A DNA stretch of 64,000 nt from Luteimonas arsenica (GCF_004352825.1 NZ_SJRW01000001.1:434001-498000); one strand, 5' to 3'. Shown: positions 15,452 through 25,789, counted from the first letter of the stretch. Notes: generated by a model not told the origin, from the letters alone. Numbers and translations: made by a program.

Positions 15452-17872
15452 ATGTCCAACCGTCTCCCTTCCGCCTTATCAACGGGGTTTGTCGCCATGC
15501 TTCTGGCGGCATGTGCCCCTGAATCGCCCTTTGCCACGGACTCGCGCGATGCGGCCGAACGTGGGGCGACCCTCGCCGCTGCAGTTGCCGGGGCACAGGC
15601 ACCCGGAGCCGCACCCGCCATCCTGGGTGCGGGGATGGCTGCCGATAGCGTGCAAGTGCCGGTACCGCTCCGCAGCCAGGATGCCATCGCGTCCCACGTC
15701 GATCGCGGCGACCTGGTCGGTTACGACCGCGTGCGGCCTCTCCAGCGCCAGGGCGGCCATACCTTCCACCCGGTCAGGGTGAGCGAAGCCCACGCACTGG
15801 CGGCCATCAGCACGGGCGTCCTGCACCTGACCGGCCCGGATGGTCGCAGGGTGGATCTCAGCTACGAGCGCCACGTCGAGCATCCCAGCGGCGACTGGAG
15901 CTGGATCGGTCGGGACCAGAACGGCATCGAGGGCATCCTGACCTTCGGCGACAAGGCCGTGTTCGGCGTTCTTCCCTATGGCCACGACGACATGCTGCGG
16001 CTGACGACCCATGCTGGCCAGACCTGGCTGGCGACCACGGCCAAGGGCGTGCTCTCGCCGCTGCAGCAGCGAATCCGTGCTGGGCTGGTGGGTCCCGACT
16101 ACCTGGTGCCGAAGGCGGACGCGGCCGTCTCCATGACCGGGACGGAGGCCGAGGCTGCGCAGGAGCTTGTCGATGGCCTGCCGATCGATACGGCGGGAAT
16201 CTCTGCCGAAAGAGCGCCGGGGGACGTCAACATCGACGTGCTGCTGGGTTATACGGCCGGCTTCGCCAGCATGATGGGCGGCACATCCCAGGCGCAGACC
16301 CGCCTCAACCATCTCATCACCGTGGGCAACCAGGCCTTCGTCAACAGTAGCGTGGCGGTCACCCTGCGGCTTGTTGGCACCATGCAGGTCGGTTACGCGG
16401 ACACGGGCAGCAACCAGACCGCGCTGGAGCAGCTCACCGGTAGCAATGGGACGTCCAATGTGACAGTTCCGGCATCGCTGCGACCGCTGCGGGAGGCCCG
16501 AGAGACCCGTGGGGCGGACCTGGTGGCGTTGGTCCGCCGATTCCGCGACTCCGACCACGACGGTTGCGGAATCGCCTGGCTCATCGGCGGTGACCGCACC
16601 GCGATCCAGCCTGGCCACGAAGCCTATGGCTACGCGGCGATCAGCGATTCCAACGGCATGCAGGCGCCCGACAACGGCCATTTCTGCCGCGACGAAACGC
16701 TGGTTCACGAGATTGGACACAACATGGGTTCGCACCACGATCGCGAATCGGCGATGGATGAAGACAGCGGTGAACAGGAATACGGCCGCTATGCCTATTC
16801 CTTCGGTCTGAAGACCACTGCCGCGAACGGCAATTTCTACACCGTCATGGCGTATGGCGACGCTGGCCAGGCCGCGTGGCGAATCTTCTCCAACCCGCAG
16901 TCCACCTACTGCGGCGGTCGTGCCTGTGGCGTCGCCAACCAGGCCGACAACGCCAGGAGCCTGCGCAGTACGGCGCCGATCATCGCGGCGTTTCGTGCTG
17001 TCGTGAATCTGAACCAGGGCCCGCACCTGTATGCGATCAAGCGCAACGGTCGAACCAGCACCGAACTGCACATCCTGAGCGGCGCGCACTCCTACACCCG
17101 GTTCCAGCGGCAACTGTCCACCGCGTTGGCCCGGACCGGAAACGGCTATGGCTGGGCCTTCAGGCTTGGCGACTACAACCTCGACGGAGTCCAGGATCTC
17201 TACGCCATCAAAAAGAATGGAGGCTCGGGCAAGACGGAAGTGCATGTGCTGAACGGTGCCAGCAATTTCAAGACCTTCCTGCTGCAGACCACGACCCTGC
17301 TGCATTCCACGGGTACGGACACGCGCTGGCAGTTCGATCTGGCCGATTACAACGGCGATGGACGCCTCGACCTCTATGCGATCAAGCGGATGGGGGGGAG
17401 TGGAAAGACCGAGATCCACATACTGAGCGGAGCGAGCAAGTTCAAGAACTTCCTGCTTCAGGCCACCACAGCGTTCAGTGGCACCGGCTCCGACCTGGGG
17501 TGGAAGTTCGAGGTGGGTGACTACAACGGTGACGGCAGGGCTGATCTGTATGCCATCAAGCGCAATGGTGGAAGTGGCAGAACCGAGGTCCACGTGCTCA
17601 ATGCGGCGAGCCGTTTCAAGAACTTCCTGCTCCAGACGCCCACGCTTCTGCCCAGCACGGGCCGGCTTGACGATTGGGACTTCAAGCTCGGCGACCTCAA
17701 TGGCGACGGGCGCCTGGATCTCTACGCCATCGAAAAAATGGGCCCGGGAACGACCATGGTCCACGTGATCGACGGCAACAGCCGGTACAAGGAGTTCCTG
17801 CTCAATGGCGCGACGCCGCTGAACCCCACGGGAAGTGACGGTGCCTGGCAGTTCGAACTGGTCGGACCCTGA
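15452..17872 (+). CDS. Lipoprotein zinc metalloprotease (M12/reprolysin-like) with FG-GAP-type repeats
   Basis: 806 residues. The start at 15452 has AAGGAG eight bases before it. The signal peptide ends in LAAC, a lipobox. A prodomain-like region runs to about 255. The protease domain (about 260-530) holds HEIGHNMGSHHD from H419, the extended zinc motif HExxHxxGxxHD with catalytic E420, followed by a Met-turn candidate VMAYG. From about 540 to the end lie five LYAIK units; four have a calcium-loop-like D-x-[ND]-x-DG-x-x-D motif (574, 632, 690, 748), each exactly 58 residues apart. It is probably surface- or periplasm-anchored and degrades proteins outside the cytoplasm. It sits between CoA-transferase genes and a glycan acyltransferase, and may be unrelated to them. 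Confidence 0.85.
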   Translation: MSNRLPSALSTGFVAMLLAACAPESPFATDSRDAAERGATLAAAVAGAQAPGAAPAILGAGMAADSVQVPVPLRSQDAIASHVDRGDLVGYDRVRPLQRQGGHTFHPVRVSEAHALAAISTGVLHLTGPDGRRVDLSYERHVEHPSGDWSWIGRDQNGIEGILTFGDKAVFGVLPYGHDDMLRLTTHAGQTWLATTAKGVLSPLQQRIRAGLVGPDYLVPKADAAVSMTGTEAEAAQELVDGLPIDTAGISAERAPGDVNIDVLLGYTAGFASMMGGTSQAQTRLNHLITVGNQAFVNSSVAVTLRLVGTMQVGYADTGSNQTALEQLTGSNGTSNVTVPASLRPLREARETRGADLVALVRRFRDSDHDGCGIAWLIGGDRTAIQPGHEAYGYAAISDSNGMQAPDNGHFCRDETLVHEIGHNMGSHHDRESAMDEDSGEQEYGRYAYSFGLKTTAANGNFYTVMAYGDAGQAAWRIFSNPQSTYCGGRACGVANQADNARSLRSTAPIIAAFRAVVNLNQGPHLYAIKRNGRTSTELHILSGAHSYTRFQRQLSTALARTGNGYGWAFRLGDYNLDGVQDLYAIKKNGGSGKTEVHVLNGASNFKTFLLQTTTLLHSTGTDTRWQFDLADYNGDGRLDLYAIKRMGGSGKTEIHILSGASKFKNFLLQATTAFSGTGSDLGWKFEVGDYNGDGRADLYAIKRNGGSGRTEVHVLNAASRFKNFLLQTPTLLPSTGRLDDWDFKLGDLNGDGRLDLYAIEKMGPGTTMVHVIDGNSRYKEFLLNGATPLNPTGSDGAWQFELVGP
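17171..17872 (+). repeat. 174-bp in-frame repeats encoding FG-GAP/VCBS-like units
   Basis: Repeat units start at 17171, 17345, 17519 and 17693, exactly 174 bp apart. Each encodes DYN/DLN-x-DG-x-x-DLYAI followed by a T-[ED]-[VI]-H-[VI]-L segment. Copies have diverged more than the 84-bp repeat at 102. Confidence 0.85.
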
Positions 17873-17896
17873 GGGTTCGCTTGCAATATGAGGGAT

Positions 17897-17923
17897 AAAG
17901 GGCCGCAGCAGCGGCCCTTTTCC
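17897..17923 (+). terminator. Rho-independent terminator after the metalloprotease gene
   Basis: Perfect 10-bp stem AAAGGGCCGC/GCGGCCCTTT around an AGCA loop, ending in TTTT, 24 bases after the stop codon. Confidence 0.85.
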
Positions 17924-17958
17924 ATTTCCGGGCACATCTGGGGTCGCTGCGGCTGCGA

Positions 17959-17964
17959 TAGAAT
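17959..17964 (+). promoter_or_regulatory. Putative TAGAAT -10 box for the acyltransferase gene
   Basis: GATAGAATA lies 83 bases before the ATG at 18048, or 32 bases before an alternative in-frame GTG at 17997; its position slightly favours the earlier start. Confidence 0.35.
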
Positions 17965-18047
17965 ACGGGTGGCCTCGGCCACCCGTCGTCTCGCTTGTGC
18001 GCTTCATGGGCATCGGGCCGACACACCACCCTCGAAACCGATCGCCC

Positions 18048-20216
18048 ATGCCAGAACAGACTTCCTCCCGCGCCCATGGCGCAATCCTGCCCGCGCATCC
18101 GTCGCACGGGGGCACGAGGTTCCTTCCCGAGATCCAGGCGCTGCGCGCATTGGCGGTGATGCTGGTGGTGGTCTTCCACCTGTGGCCGCAGACGCTCACT
18201 GGTGGTTACGTCGGCGTCGACGTCTTCTTCGTGATCTCCGGATTTCTGATCACGTCGCACCTGATGCGCGAGGTGGAGCGCACCGGCACTGTCGTGCTCA
18301 CACGGTTCTGGGCGCGCCGGATCGCGAGACTGCTGCCGGCCGCGCTGCTGGTGCTCGCGGTGACCCTGGCGCTGGTGCTGGCGTTCATGCCCCGCACGCT
18401 CTGGCAGCAGGCGGCCTCGGAAATCGGCGCCAGCGCGTTGTACCTGCAGAACTGGCTGCTGGCTTTCAACGCTATCGACTATTTCGCGGCGGCGGACGAT
18501 CCGTCACCGGTGCAGCACTACTGGTCGCTGTCGGTCGAGGAGCAGTTCTACCTGGTGTGGCCAGTGGTCGTGGTCGCCATGGCGGCATTGGCACGCGGCA
18601 AGCCTGGCTCCGCACGCCATCGTCTGATCCTGGCCGCGATCAGCGCGATCTTCGTCCTGAGCCTCGCCTATTCGGTGTATGCGACAGCCAATGATCGCAG
18701 CTTCGCTTACTTCTCGACGTTTACCCACGCCTGGGAGTTCGCTGCAGGCGGTTTGCTCGCGCTGCTTGCTTCGGACCGTGCCGCCGGTGCTGGTTGGCGA
18801 CTGCCCGCGTTGTTGCGGGCGCTTCTTGGCTGGGCTGGCTTCTTCGCGATCTTCGCCTCGGCGGTTGTATTCACAGGTGAATCGGCGTTCCCGGGGTGGA
18901 TCGCGCTGCTCCCGGTCGCCGGTGCCATCGCCTGCATCGCTTGGGGCGATGCGGGTAAACGATGGGACATCGCATCGGTGCTCTCGCTGCGGCCGGTGCA
19001 GTTCACCGGCGACGTGTCGTATTCGCTGTATCTGTGGCACTGGCCGGTCATTGTCCTGTTCCCCTATGTGTTCGACATCGAGGCGACGGACGCTCACAAG
19101 TGGTTGATGCTGGCGGCATCCATGCTGCTTGCCTGGGCCACCTACGCGCTGGTGGAGAATCGCTTCCGCTGGTCGCCGTCGGGTACGTCGCGTCGGAAGC
19201 CGGTGTATGCGTTCGCGGCAGTTGTGCCGGCGCTGCTGGTGGCTGCCTGCTTCATGACGTGGCGGGATGTTGATGTCGAAGCCAGGCGTCAGGGCATGGC
19301 CGTGACCGGAGTCGACGGATCGTGCGTCGGTGCGGCGGCTGCGATGCCCGGGAACCATTGCCCGGATTCGCATCTCCTGTCAGACCTGGGGCAGGCGTTG
19401 GCGGCCAGGAATGACAAATCAAAGGAGTGGCTGGCTACACGTGCCAGAACCGATCCGGATTTCAAGGAGCGTTGTGCGTTGGACACAGTGGGCGGTATCT
19501 CGGTGGGTGCATGCAGGGTCGGGCCCGACCGCGCCGACGCCATCATGGATATCGCGCTGGTGGGTGACTCCCATGCCGGGCACCTGCTGGTTCCGCTGTC
19601 GATCCTTGCCAAGGAGCACGGTTGGAACATCGTGCTTTACCAGAAGACGTCCTGCCGTGCGGCCACGCCTACCTACCAGTCCGGTGTCCCGGCCGAAAGT
19701 GAGGAGGACTGCGTGGACTGGAAGCGGCGCGTCATCGAGTACCTGGCGGTCAACGACCGCGTCGACCTGGTGGTGACCTCGAACGCGGCGCGGCGCTACA
19801 ACTTCACCGACGCCCCGGACAACCACCGGAACATCAGCGAAGGTTTTCGCAATGCGTGGCGGCGATGGCGCGAGGCCGGAAAGCGTGTGCTGGTGATTTC
19901 CGACGTGCCGTTGTCATACACCCCGGAAGGCGACCGGGTGAACGTGCCGACCTGCATCTCCAGGTCCGGCCAGCTTGAGGATCCTTGCGCGATTCCTCTC
20001 AAGGTAGCCGCGGCGCCGGATCCGATGACGGTCGCCGCTACCGGCAACCCGGACGTGGAGTTCCTGGATTTGACGCCGTTCTTTTGCGACGACACCACTT
20101 GCCACTTCGTGGTCGGTGGAATGGTCACGCATCGAGATGACAACCACATCACTCCGACGTTCAGCGCCTCCCTTGCGCCATTCATCGAAGCGGCCGTAGC
20201 GAGAGCAATGCGCTGA
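18048..20216 (+). CDS. OafA-like acyltransferase 3 with C-terminal SGNH domain
   Basis: 722 residues from the ATG at 18048 (739 if GTG 17997 is used; neither has a clear ribosome site). The N-terminal half is the ten-helix acyltransferase-3 membrane domain: [20 protein letters not shown] with the conserved Arg and His, then [14 protein letters not shown] and [13 protein letters not shown]. The C-terminal half is a periplasmic SGNH esterase-like domain with GDSH at 506-509 and DDNH near the end. Such proteins carry acetyl groups across the inner membrane and place them on O-antigen or other glycans. It is the last gene of the polysaccharide locus before etfA and converges with it. Confidence 0.88.
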   Translation: MPEQTSSRAHGAILPAHPSHGGTRFLPEIQALRALAVMLVVVFHLWPQTLTGGYVGVDVFFVISGFLITSHLMREVERTGTVVLTRFWARRIARLLPAALLVLAVTLALVLAFMPRTLWQQAASEIGASALYLQNWLLAFNAIDYFAAADDPSPVQHYWSLSVEEQFYLVWPVVVVAMAALARGKPGSARHRLILAAISAIFVLSLAYSVYATANDRSFAYFSTFTHAWEFAAGGLLALLASDRAAGAGWRLPALLRALLGWAGFFAIFASAVVFTGESAFPGWIALLPVAGAIACIAWGDAGKRWDIASVLSLRPVQFTGDVSYSLYLWHWPVIVLFPYVFDIEATDAHKWLMLAASMLLAWATYALVENRFRWSPSGTSRRKPVYAFAAVVPALLVAACFMTWRDVDVEARRQGMAVTGVDGSCVGAAAAMPGNHCPDSHLLSDLGQALAARNDKSKEWLATRARTDPDFKERCALDTVGGISVGACRVGPDRADAIMDIALVGDSHAGHLLVPLSILAKEHGWNIVLYQKTSCRAATPTYQSGVPAESEEDCVDWKRRVIEYLAVNDRVDLVVTSNAARRYNFTDAPDNHRNISEGFRNAWRRWREAGKRVLVISDVPLSYTPEGDRVNVPTCISRSGQLEDPCAIPLKVAAAPDPMTVAATGNPDVEFLDLTPFFCDDTTCHFVVGGMVTHRDDNHITPTFSASLAPFIEAAVARAMR

Positions 20217-20229
20217 GGTCGTGTGCGCG

Positions 20230-20253
20230 GACCGTGCCCGGCTGGGCACGGTC
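20230..20253. terminator. Hairpin between converging acyltransferase and etfA genes
   Basis: Perfect 10-bp stem GACCGTGCCC/GGGCACGGTC with a GGCT loop, placed between two converging stop codons. There is no T-tract on either strand, so it is only a likely bidirectional terminator. Confidence 0.5.
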
Positions 20254-20276
20254 TGCGTACCTGCGTACCCGGCTCT

Positions 20277-21218
20277 TCAGCCCAACGCTGCCTCGAGCTC
20301 CGGCAGCACCTGGAACAGGTCACCCACCAGGCCGATGTCCGCGATCTCGAAGATCGCCGCGTCCGCGTCCTTGTTGATCGCCACGATCGTACCGGCGTCC
20401 TTGATGCCGGTGAGGTGCTGGATCGCGCCGCTGATGCCGATGGCCACGTACAGCTCCGGGGCGATGATCTTGCCGGTCTGGCCGACCTGCATCTCGTTGG
20501 GGCAGTAGCCGGCGTCGACCGCGGCGCGCGAGGCGCCCACCGCCGCACCAAGCCTGTCGGCGAACTTGTAGATCACGTCGAAGTTCTCGGCCGAGCCCAC
20601 GCCACGGCCGCCGGAGACCACGCGCTTCGCGCTCTGCAGGTCGGGGCGGTCGGAGCTGCCGGCGGCCAGGCCGACGAAGCGGGTGTGCGAGGGCAGGGTG
20701 GCCTCGACGCTGGCGGCCTCGACCGCGGCGTTGCCGCCCTTGCCGGCTTCCTTCCACGACGCCGTGCGCACGGTGGCCACCACGGTCTGTCCGGCCGGGG
20801 CCTCGACGGTGACGATGGCGTTGCCGGCGTAGATCGGGCGCTTGAACGTGTGTTCGCCCTCGACCGACATCAGGTCCGACACCTGGGCCACGCCCAGCAG
20901 CGCGGCCACGCAGGGCATCAGGTCCTTGCCGAAGGTCGAGCTGGGGCCGAAGACGTGGCTGTAGCCATCCGCCAGCTTCGCCACCTGCGGTGCCAGTACC
21001 TGGGCGATGGCGTTCGCATTGGCGTCGTTGGCCACGGTCAGCACGCGGGCGACACCGGCGATCTGCGCGGCCTCGGCGGCGACCGCGGCCGGGTCGGCCG
21101 CCAGCACCACGATGTCGATGGCCTCGGGCGACAGCGCCTGCGCGGCGGTGACGCACTTGGCGGTGGAACCGTTGAGCCTGCCGTCGGCGTGTTCGGCGAC
21201 GATGAGTACCTTGGCCAT
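20277..21218 (-). CDS. etfA: Electron transfer flavoprotein subunit alpha
   Basis: 313 residues. The C-terminal FAD domain contains VSGGRGVGS near 200 and [12 protein letters not shown] near 260. With the beta subunit it carries electrons from acyl-CoA and related dehydrogenases to the membrane quinone reductase encoded at 24046. The ATG overlaps the stop of etfB by one base (TGATG), so the pair is translationally coupled. In Xanthomonas etfA marks one border of the variable LPS locus, and here too the polysaccharide genes end next to it. Confidence 0.97.
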   Translation of the reverse strand: MAKVLIVAEHADGRLNGSTAKCVTAAQALSPEAIDIVVLAADPAAVAAEAAQIAGVARVLTVANDANANAIAQVLAPQVAKLADGYSHVFGPSSTFGKDLMPCVAALLGVAQVSDLMSVEGEHTFKRPIYAGNAIVTVEAPAGQTVVATVRTASWKEAGKGGNAAVEAASVEATLPSHTRFVGLAAGSSDRPDLQSAKRVVSGGRGVGSAENFDVIYKFADRLGAAVGASRAAVDAGYCPNEMQVGQTGKIIAPELYVAIGISGAIQHLTGIKDAGTIVAINKDADAAIFEIADIGLVGDLFQVLPELEAALG

Positions 21219-21970
21219 CAGAGCAACCCCTTGTCCTTCAGCGCGGCGACGAGTTCGGCCGCATCCTTCACCATCACGCCCTTGCTGCGCTTCGCGGGCG
21301 CCGCGTACTGCGTGGTCTTCAGGCCTTCGCCGGCCTCGACGCCCAGGTCGGCCCAGGCGATGGATTCCATCGGCTTGGACTTGGCCTTCATGATGTCGGG
21401 CAGCTTGATGAAGCGCGGCTCGTTCAGGCGCAGGTCGGTGGTGACCACGGCCGGGAGGTCGACTTCCAGCGTCTCCAGGCCGGCGTCGACCTCGCGGGTG
21501 ACGGTGGCCTTGCCGTCGGCGACCTCGAGCTTCGAGGCGAAGGTGGCCTGCGGGCGGCCCCAGATCGTGGCCAGCATCTGGCCGGTCTGGTTGGCGTCGT
21601 CGTCGATGGCCTGCTTGCCGAGGATCACGATGTCCGGCGACTCCTTCTCCACCAGCTTCAGCAGGGCGCGGGCGGCGGCCAGCGGCTGGACCTCCTGGCC
21701 GGCCTCGGTGACGACGTGGATGGCGCGGTTGGCACCCATGGCCAGGCCGTTGCGCAGGTGGGCCTGGGCGTCGGCGGGGGCGATCGTGGCGACCACGACC
21801 TCGGTGGCGATGCCCTTGTCGCGCAGGCGCAGGGCCTCTTCCAGCGCGATCTCGTCGAAGGGATTGGCCGAGAGCTTGACGCCCTCGGTGACCACGCCGG
21901 AGCCGTCCGGCTTGACCTGGATGCGGACGTTGTAGTCCACCACGCGCTTGTAACCGACGAGGATCTTCAT
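21218..21970 (-). CDS. etfB: Electron transfer flavoprotein subunit beta
   Basis: 250 residues, the usual length. The AMP-binding signature is seen in [16 protein letters not shown] near 118-133, and the N-terminus [14 protein letters not shown] is typical. It forms the soluble heterodimer with EtfA. AAGGA precedes the ATG at a normal distance. It is divergent from the unrecognised membrane gene at 22128. Confidence 0.97.
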   Translation of the reverse strand: MKILVGYKRVVDYNVRIQVKPDGSGVVTEGVKLSANPFDEIALEEALRLRDKGIATEVVVATIAPADAQAHLRNGLAMGANRAIHVVTEAGQEVQPLAAARALLKLVEKESPDIVILGKQAIDDDANQTGQMLATIWGRPQATFASKLEVADGKATVTREVDAGLETLEVDLPAVVTTDLRLNEPRFIKLPDIMKAKSKPMESIAWADLGVEAGEGLKTTQYAAPAKRSKGVMVKDAAELVAALKDKGLL

Positions 21971-22127
21971 CGAATGGAATTCCTTGTGGGGAGCGCCCCG
22001 GCATGCAATCTGGCGGAGGGCGGAAACAGGAATTTTAGCGGTTCCTGTGGTCCCGGGCGAGCGGGAGCCCCGCGGCGGTGGCGCGGCCGGATGCTAACCT
22101 TCCGCGCTGCATCGCAAGGAGCAGCAC

Positions 22128-24011
22128 ATGCCGGGCGTTTCCGCCGCAAGTGATCCAGCAGGCTCGGTCGGGGCGGGCCCTGCGGCGGGTGCACGCCTGA
22201 CGGCGATCGATTGGGCACGGGCCCTGCTGGTGCTGTTGGCCCTCCTGGTCGCCTACCGGCTGGTGCCAGGCCAGATCCCGAACGCCCAGTTCATTGTCGC
22301 CGATGCCGCCTACGCCGAATGCCTGCACGCCAGTGCCGGACAAGGGCGTCCGGGCTGCGCGAACACGGGCTATCCGGCCGGTGCGCCGAAACCGTTCGGG
22401 TTGCCGGTCAACATGCTGGCGGCTGCGCTGTTCGCTGCCGATGACGTGGTATCGATGGCGGAGATGCGACTGCTCTATGCAGCCGTCTTCGTACTGGCCT
22501 TCCTGCTCGCCTGGCGGCTGTTCACGCGAATCGCGGGCGGTGCCCGACTGGGGCTGCTCGGGGCCGCGCTGTTCCTGCTCGCGCCGGCGCTGCACCTGCA
22601 GTCCAGCTTCGGCGTGCTGCAACTGGGCATGGCGCTGCTGCCCGGCTACCTGCTGGCCGACGCATGGCTGATGCGGGCTATCGGCGCGCGCCGCCAGGGC
22701 TGGAAGGCGGCGTTGCCGCGGCTCGCCGGAGTCGTGCTGCTGGTGTGCTCGGTGCGCGTGTTCTCCCTGTTCCTCGACGGGTATTCCTTCCTGCTGGCCA
22801 CGCTGCTGTCGGTGTCGTGTTTCGTGGCGTCCGCGCTGCGGCCGGGCATGCGGGCGGATGCGCTCGTGGCGCTGGCGCTGTACGTGGCAGCCAGCGGCGC
22901 GGCCGCCGCCGCGTATCGCGGCTACCTCGGCGCCGGAGCGCTGGGGGTGATGCCCGTGGACTTCTTCCGCGGCGCGGGGGTCGATGTGGCGACGATGCTC
23001 CTGCCGCTGCAGTGGCAGGGCGGCTGGGGCCTGCTGGGACTGGGGCTCGATATCACCCCGGAGATGACCTGGGGCGGGCGTTCGGGCCTGCTCGGGGTCT
23101 TCATGGGCGTATCGAGCGTGGTCGCGGCGGTGGTCCTTGCCTGGTGGTGGGCGAGACGGCGCATCCGCATCGAACCCCTGGCCGCGGGAATCCTGGCGGC
23201 GGGCCTGGTCGCGATGCTGCTCTCGCTTGGACCGTCGCTGAAGTTCATGGACTTCAAGCCGCGCGATCCGGCGCTTGCCGGCGCAACGCTGGGCAAGCGC
23301 ATGATGCCGGCCGAGGCCGCCGGCCCGAGCCTGCACACGGCCTGGATCTACCAGAACGTCCCGGGCATCCGCAACGCACGGGTGCTCGCGCGCTGGCAGG
23401 TGGTGACGCGGATGGCGTGGGTGGTAGCGGTGCTGCTGGTCGCAGTCCGTCTCGTGCAAGGGGGGCGCCGTGGCAAGGTCGCCGCCGCCGCGTTGCTGGC
23501 GCTGGCCCTGTTCGAGGTGTTTCCGGATCCGCGCGCGAACGCCGGCACGGGCAGGGCGGCGCTGGAGCGCGCCGAGACCATCCACGGCGAGTATTCGGCC
23601 GCCTTCGCCAGCGGCCTGGTCCGCGACGAGCGGGTGCTGCTGCTGCAGCTGCACGATGCACACGGCAGGAACGAGTACTCGAGCAATACCCTGTGCGTGC
23701 GCGCCCGGGTGCGGTGCTACAACACAGGCGGGGACAAGGCTTCGGTGATCGTGCGCAGGCAGTGGCCGCAGCCGATCCTCGAGGCGGTGCGCGGGCGCCA
23801 CGTCGAGCGGAATCTTGCGGAGGCGTTCGACGGCGACCTGCTGGACGTGGTGGCGGTCCCGTACTTCGACCTGCGTGACGTGGTCTATCCGCACGTGGTG
23901 AGGGATGTGCCCCGGGACCAGGTCCGCCAGCGCGCGGAGGTCCTGGCCGGAGAGGCAGGCCTGGACATCGTCCACGGCACGCATTTCTCCTACCTGCGGC
24001 GGCGGCCCTGA
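22128..24011 (+). CDS. Unrecognised polytopic membrane protein, GT-C-like layout
   Basis: 627 residues; AAGGAG precedes the ATG. About ten to twelve hydrophobic segments fill roughly 28-470. A soluble C-terminal region of about 140 residues holds two nearby cysteines in TLCVRARVRCYN. I do not recognise a named family. The layout (first helix, a loop with acidic residues, many helices, then a soluble tail) resembles GT-C glycosyltransferases, but the usual DE/DD motif in loop one is not clear (an AD pair and an Asp-rich FAADD are the nearest). It stands alone between etfBA and the ETF-quinone oxidoreductase gene and points opposite to both. A role in surface glycan assembly is suggested only by layout and by the nearby locus. 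Confidence 0.6.
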   Translation: MPGVSAASDPAGSVGAGPAAGARLTAIDWARALLVLLALLVAYRLVPGQIPNAQFIVADAAYAECLHASAGQGRPGCANTGYPAGAPKPFGLPVNMLAAALFAADDVVSMAEMRLLYAAVFVLAFLLAWRLFTRIAGGARLGLLGAALFLLAPALHLQSSFGVLQLGMALLPGYLLADAWLMRAIGARRQGWKAALPRLAGVVLLVCSVRVFSLFLDGYSFLLATLLSVSCFVASALRPGMRADALVALALYVAASGAAAAAYRGYLGAGALGVMPVDFFRGAGVDVATMLLPLQWQGGWGLLGLGLDITPEMTWGGRSGLLGVFMGVSSVVAAVVLAWWWARRRIRIEPLAAGILAAGLVAMLLSLGPSLKFMDFKPRDPALAGATLGKRMMPAEAAGPSLHTAWIYQNVPGIRNARVLARWQVVTRMAWVVAVLLVAVRLVQGGRRGKVAAAALLALALFEVFPDPRANAGTGRAALERAETIHGEYSAAFASGLVRDERVLLLQLHDAHGRNEYSSNTLCVRARVRCYNTGGDKASVIVRRQWPQPILEAVRGRHVERNLAEAFDGDLLDVVAVPYFDLRDVVYPHVVRDVPRDQVRQRAEVLAGEAGLDIVHGTHFSYLRRRP

Positions 24012-24045
24012 CCGTTCGACCTGGGCCTGCGCGGCGGGGCGGGCC

Positions 24046-25707
24046 TCAGAGGTTCTGGTAGTTCGGCCCCGCACCACCCTCCGGCGTCACCCAGGTGATG
24101 ATCTCGTAGGGATCCTTGATGTCGCAGGTCTTGCAGTGCACGCAGTTGGCCGCGTTGATCTGCAGGCGCTTGCCGGTGTTCGCGGGGCCGTCGGGATCAT
24201 CAACGATCTCGTAGACGCCGGCCGGGCAGAAACGGGTGCAGGGGTTGCCGTATTCCTCGGCGCAGCGGGTCACGCAGACCTCGGTGTCGTGCACCAGCAG
24301 GTGCACGGGCTGGTCCTCGTCGTGCTCGGTGGCGGCGAAGTAGACGCCGGCCAGGCGGTCGCGCGGGGCCAGTTCGCGCGGGCCCCAGTCGCGCTCCGGC
24401 TGCTCCTGTTCGCCAAGCTTGTCCAGCGACGACCAGTCCGGCGTGACTTTCAGCGTCCACGGCGTGCGGCCGCCGAGCGCGGTCTCCAGCGCGGCGTTGC
24501 CTAGGCCGAACCACAACCCCTTCTTGAAGCCGGGCTTGATGTTGCGCACCGCGCGCAGCTCGCGCATGGCGTCGGAGTCGCGCAGCTTCGCGTCGAAGCC
24601 CTCGGGCGCGAGCGCGCCGGCCGCCAGGTGCTCGGCGGCGAGCATGCCGCTGCGGATGGCCTGGTGGGTGCCCTTGATCTTGGGCACGTTGAGCAGGCCG
24701 GCGGTGTCGCCGATCAGCAGCGCGCCGGGCATCTCCACCTTCGGCAGCGACTGCCAGCCGCCGGTGACGATGGCGCGCGCGCCGGCGGACAGGATGCTGC
24801 CGCCTTCGAGCAGCGGCTTCACCGTGGAATGGTTCTTCCACTGCTGGAAGGCCTCCCAGGGCTTGTAGTCCGGATCCTTGTAATCGAGGCCGCTGACGTA
24901 GCCCAGCGCCACCTGGTCGTTCTCCAGGTGGTACAGGAAGCTGCCGCCGTAGGTGTGGCTGTCGGCGGGCCAGCCCAGCGAATGCACGATCTTCCCGGGC
25001 TGCGCGCGGCCGGGGGGCAGCTGCCACAGTTCCTTGATGCCGATCGAATACGCCTGCGGGTCGCTGTCGGCGTCGAGCCTGAAGCGCTTGACCAGGCGCT
25101 TGGTGAGGTGGCCGCGCGCGCCCTCGGCGAGCACGGTGACCTTGGCGTGGATGTCGATGCCGGCGGTGTAGCCGGGCTTCTGCGAGCCGTCGCGGGCGAT
25201 GCCCATGTCGCCGATGCGCACGCCGGTGACGCGGCCGTCGGCGTCGTGCAGGGTCTGCGCGGCGGCGAATCCGGGGTAGATCTCCACGCCCAGGGCCTCG
25301 GCCTGCGGCGCCAGCCAGGCGCACATCGCGCCGAGGCTGACGATGAAGTTGCCGTGGTTGCGCATGCCCGGGGGCACGACGGGGAATTTGCGGCCGCCGT
25401 CCTTCGTCAGGTACCAGAGCTCGTCTTCGGTCGCGGGCACGCAGATCGGCGGCGGGTTGTCGCGCCAGCCCGGGAGCAGGGCGTCGAGCGGTTCCGGCTC
25501 GATCACCGCGCCCGACAGGATGTGGGCGCCGATAGTGCTCGACTTCTCGATCACGCAGACCGAAATGTCGGGATCGAGCTGCTTCAGCCGGATCGCGAAG
25601 GCCAGGCCGGCGGGGCCGGCGCCGACGGTGACGACGTCGTACTCCATGACGTCGCGCTCGGGCTCGGGCACCTCGACGGTGGCGTTGGGGTCTGCTTGCG
25701 GATTCAT
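24046..25707 (-). CDS. Electron transfer flavoprotein-ubiquinone oxidoreductase
   Basis: 553 residues. The N-terminal FAD-binding Rossmann motif is VTVGAGPAGLAFAIRL. The C-terminus holds the iron-sulfur region: ARG-free cysteine pairs in CVTRCAEEYGNPCTRFCPAG and CVHCKTCDIKDP, giving the four ligands of a 4Fe-4S cluster. It passes electrons from reduced ETF to ubiquinone at the inner membrane, completing the path from EtfAB. It converges with the membrane gene at 22128, 34 bases apart. Confidence 0.96.
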   Translation of the reverse strand: MNPQADPNATVEVPEPERDVMEYDVVTVGAGPAGLAFAIRLKQLDPDISVCVIEKSSTIGAHILSGAVIEPEPLDALLPGWRDNPPPICVPATEDELWYLTKDGGRKFPVVPPGMRNHGNFIVSLGAMCAWLAPQAEALGVEIYPGFAAAQTLHDADGRVTGVRIGDMGIARDGSQKPGYTAGIDIHAKVTVLAEGARGHLTKRLVKRFRLDADSDPQAYSIGIKELWQLPPGRAQPGKIVHSLGWPADSHTYGGSFLYHLENDQVALGYVSGLDYKDPDYKPWEAFQQWKNHSTVKPLLEGGSILSAGARAIVTGGWQSLPKVEMPGALLIGDTAGLLNVPKIKGTHQAIRSGMLAAEHLAAGALAPEGFDAKLRDSDAMRELRAVRNIKPGFKKGLWFGLGNAALETALGGRTPWTLKVTPDWSSLDKLGEQEQPERDWGPRELAPRDRLAGVYFAATEHDEDQPVHLLVHDTEVCVTRCAEEYGNPCTRFCPAGVYEIVDDPDGPANTGKRLQINAANCVHCKTCDIKDPYEIITWVTPEGGAGPNYQNL

Positions 25708-25789
25708 GCTGGCGGCCCGTGCGGCAAAGTACGGATTGTCGCGGCTGGAGCCGCGCGCGGCAAACCGGCGCGGTTCCCGATGCTTCCGC

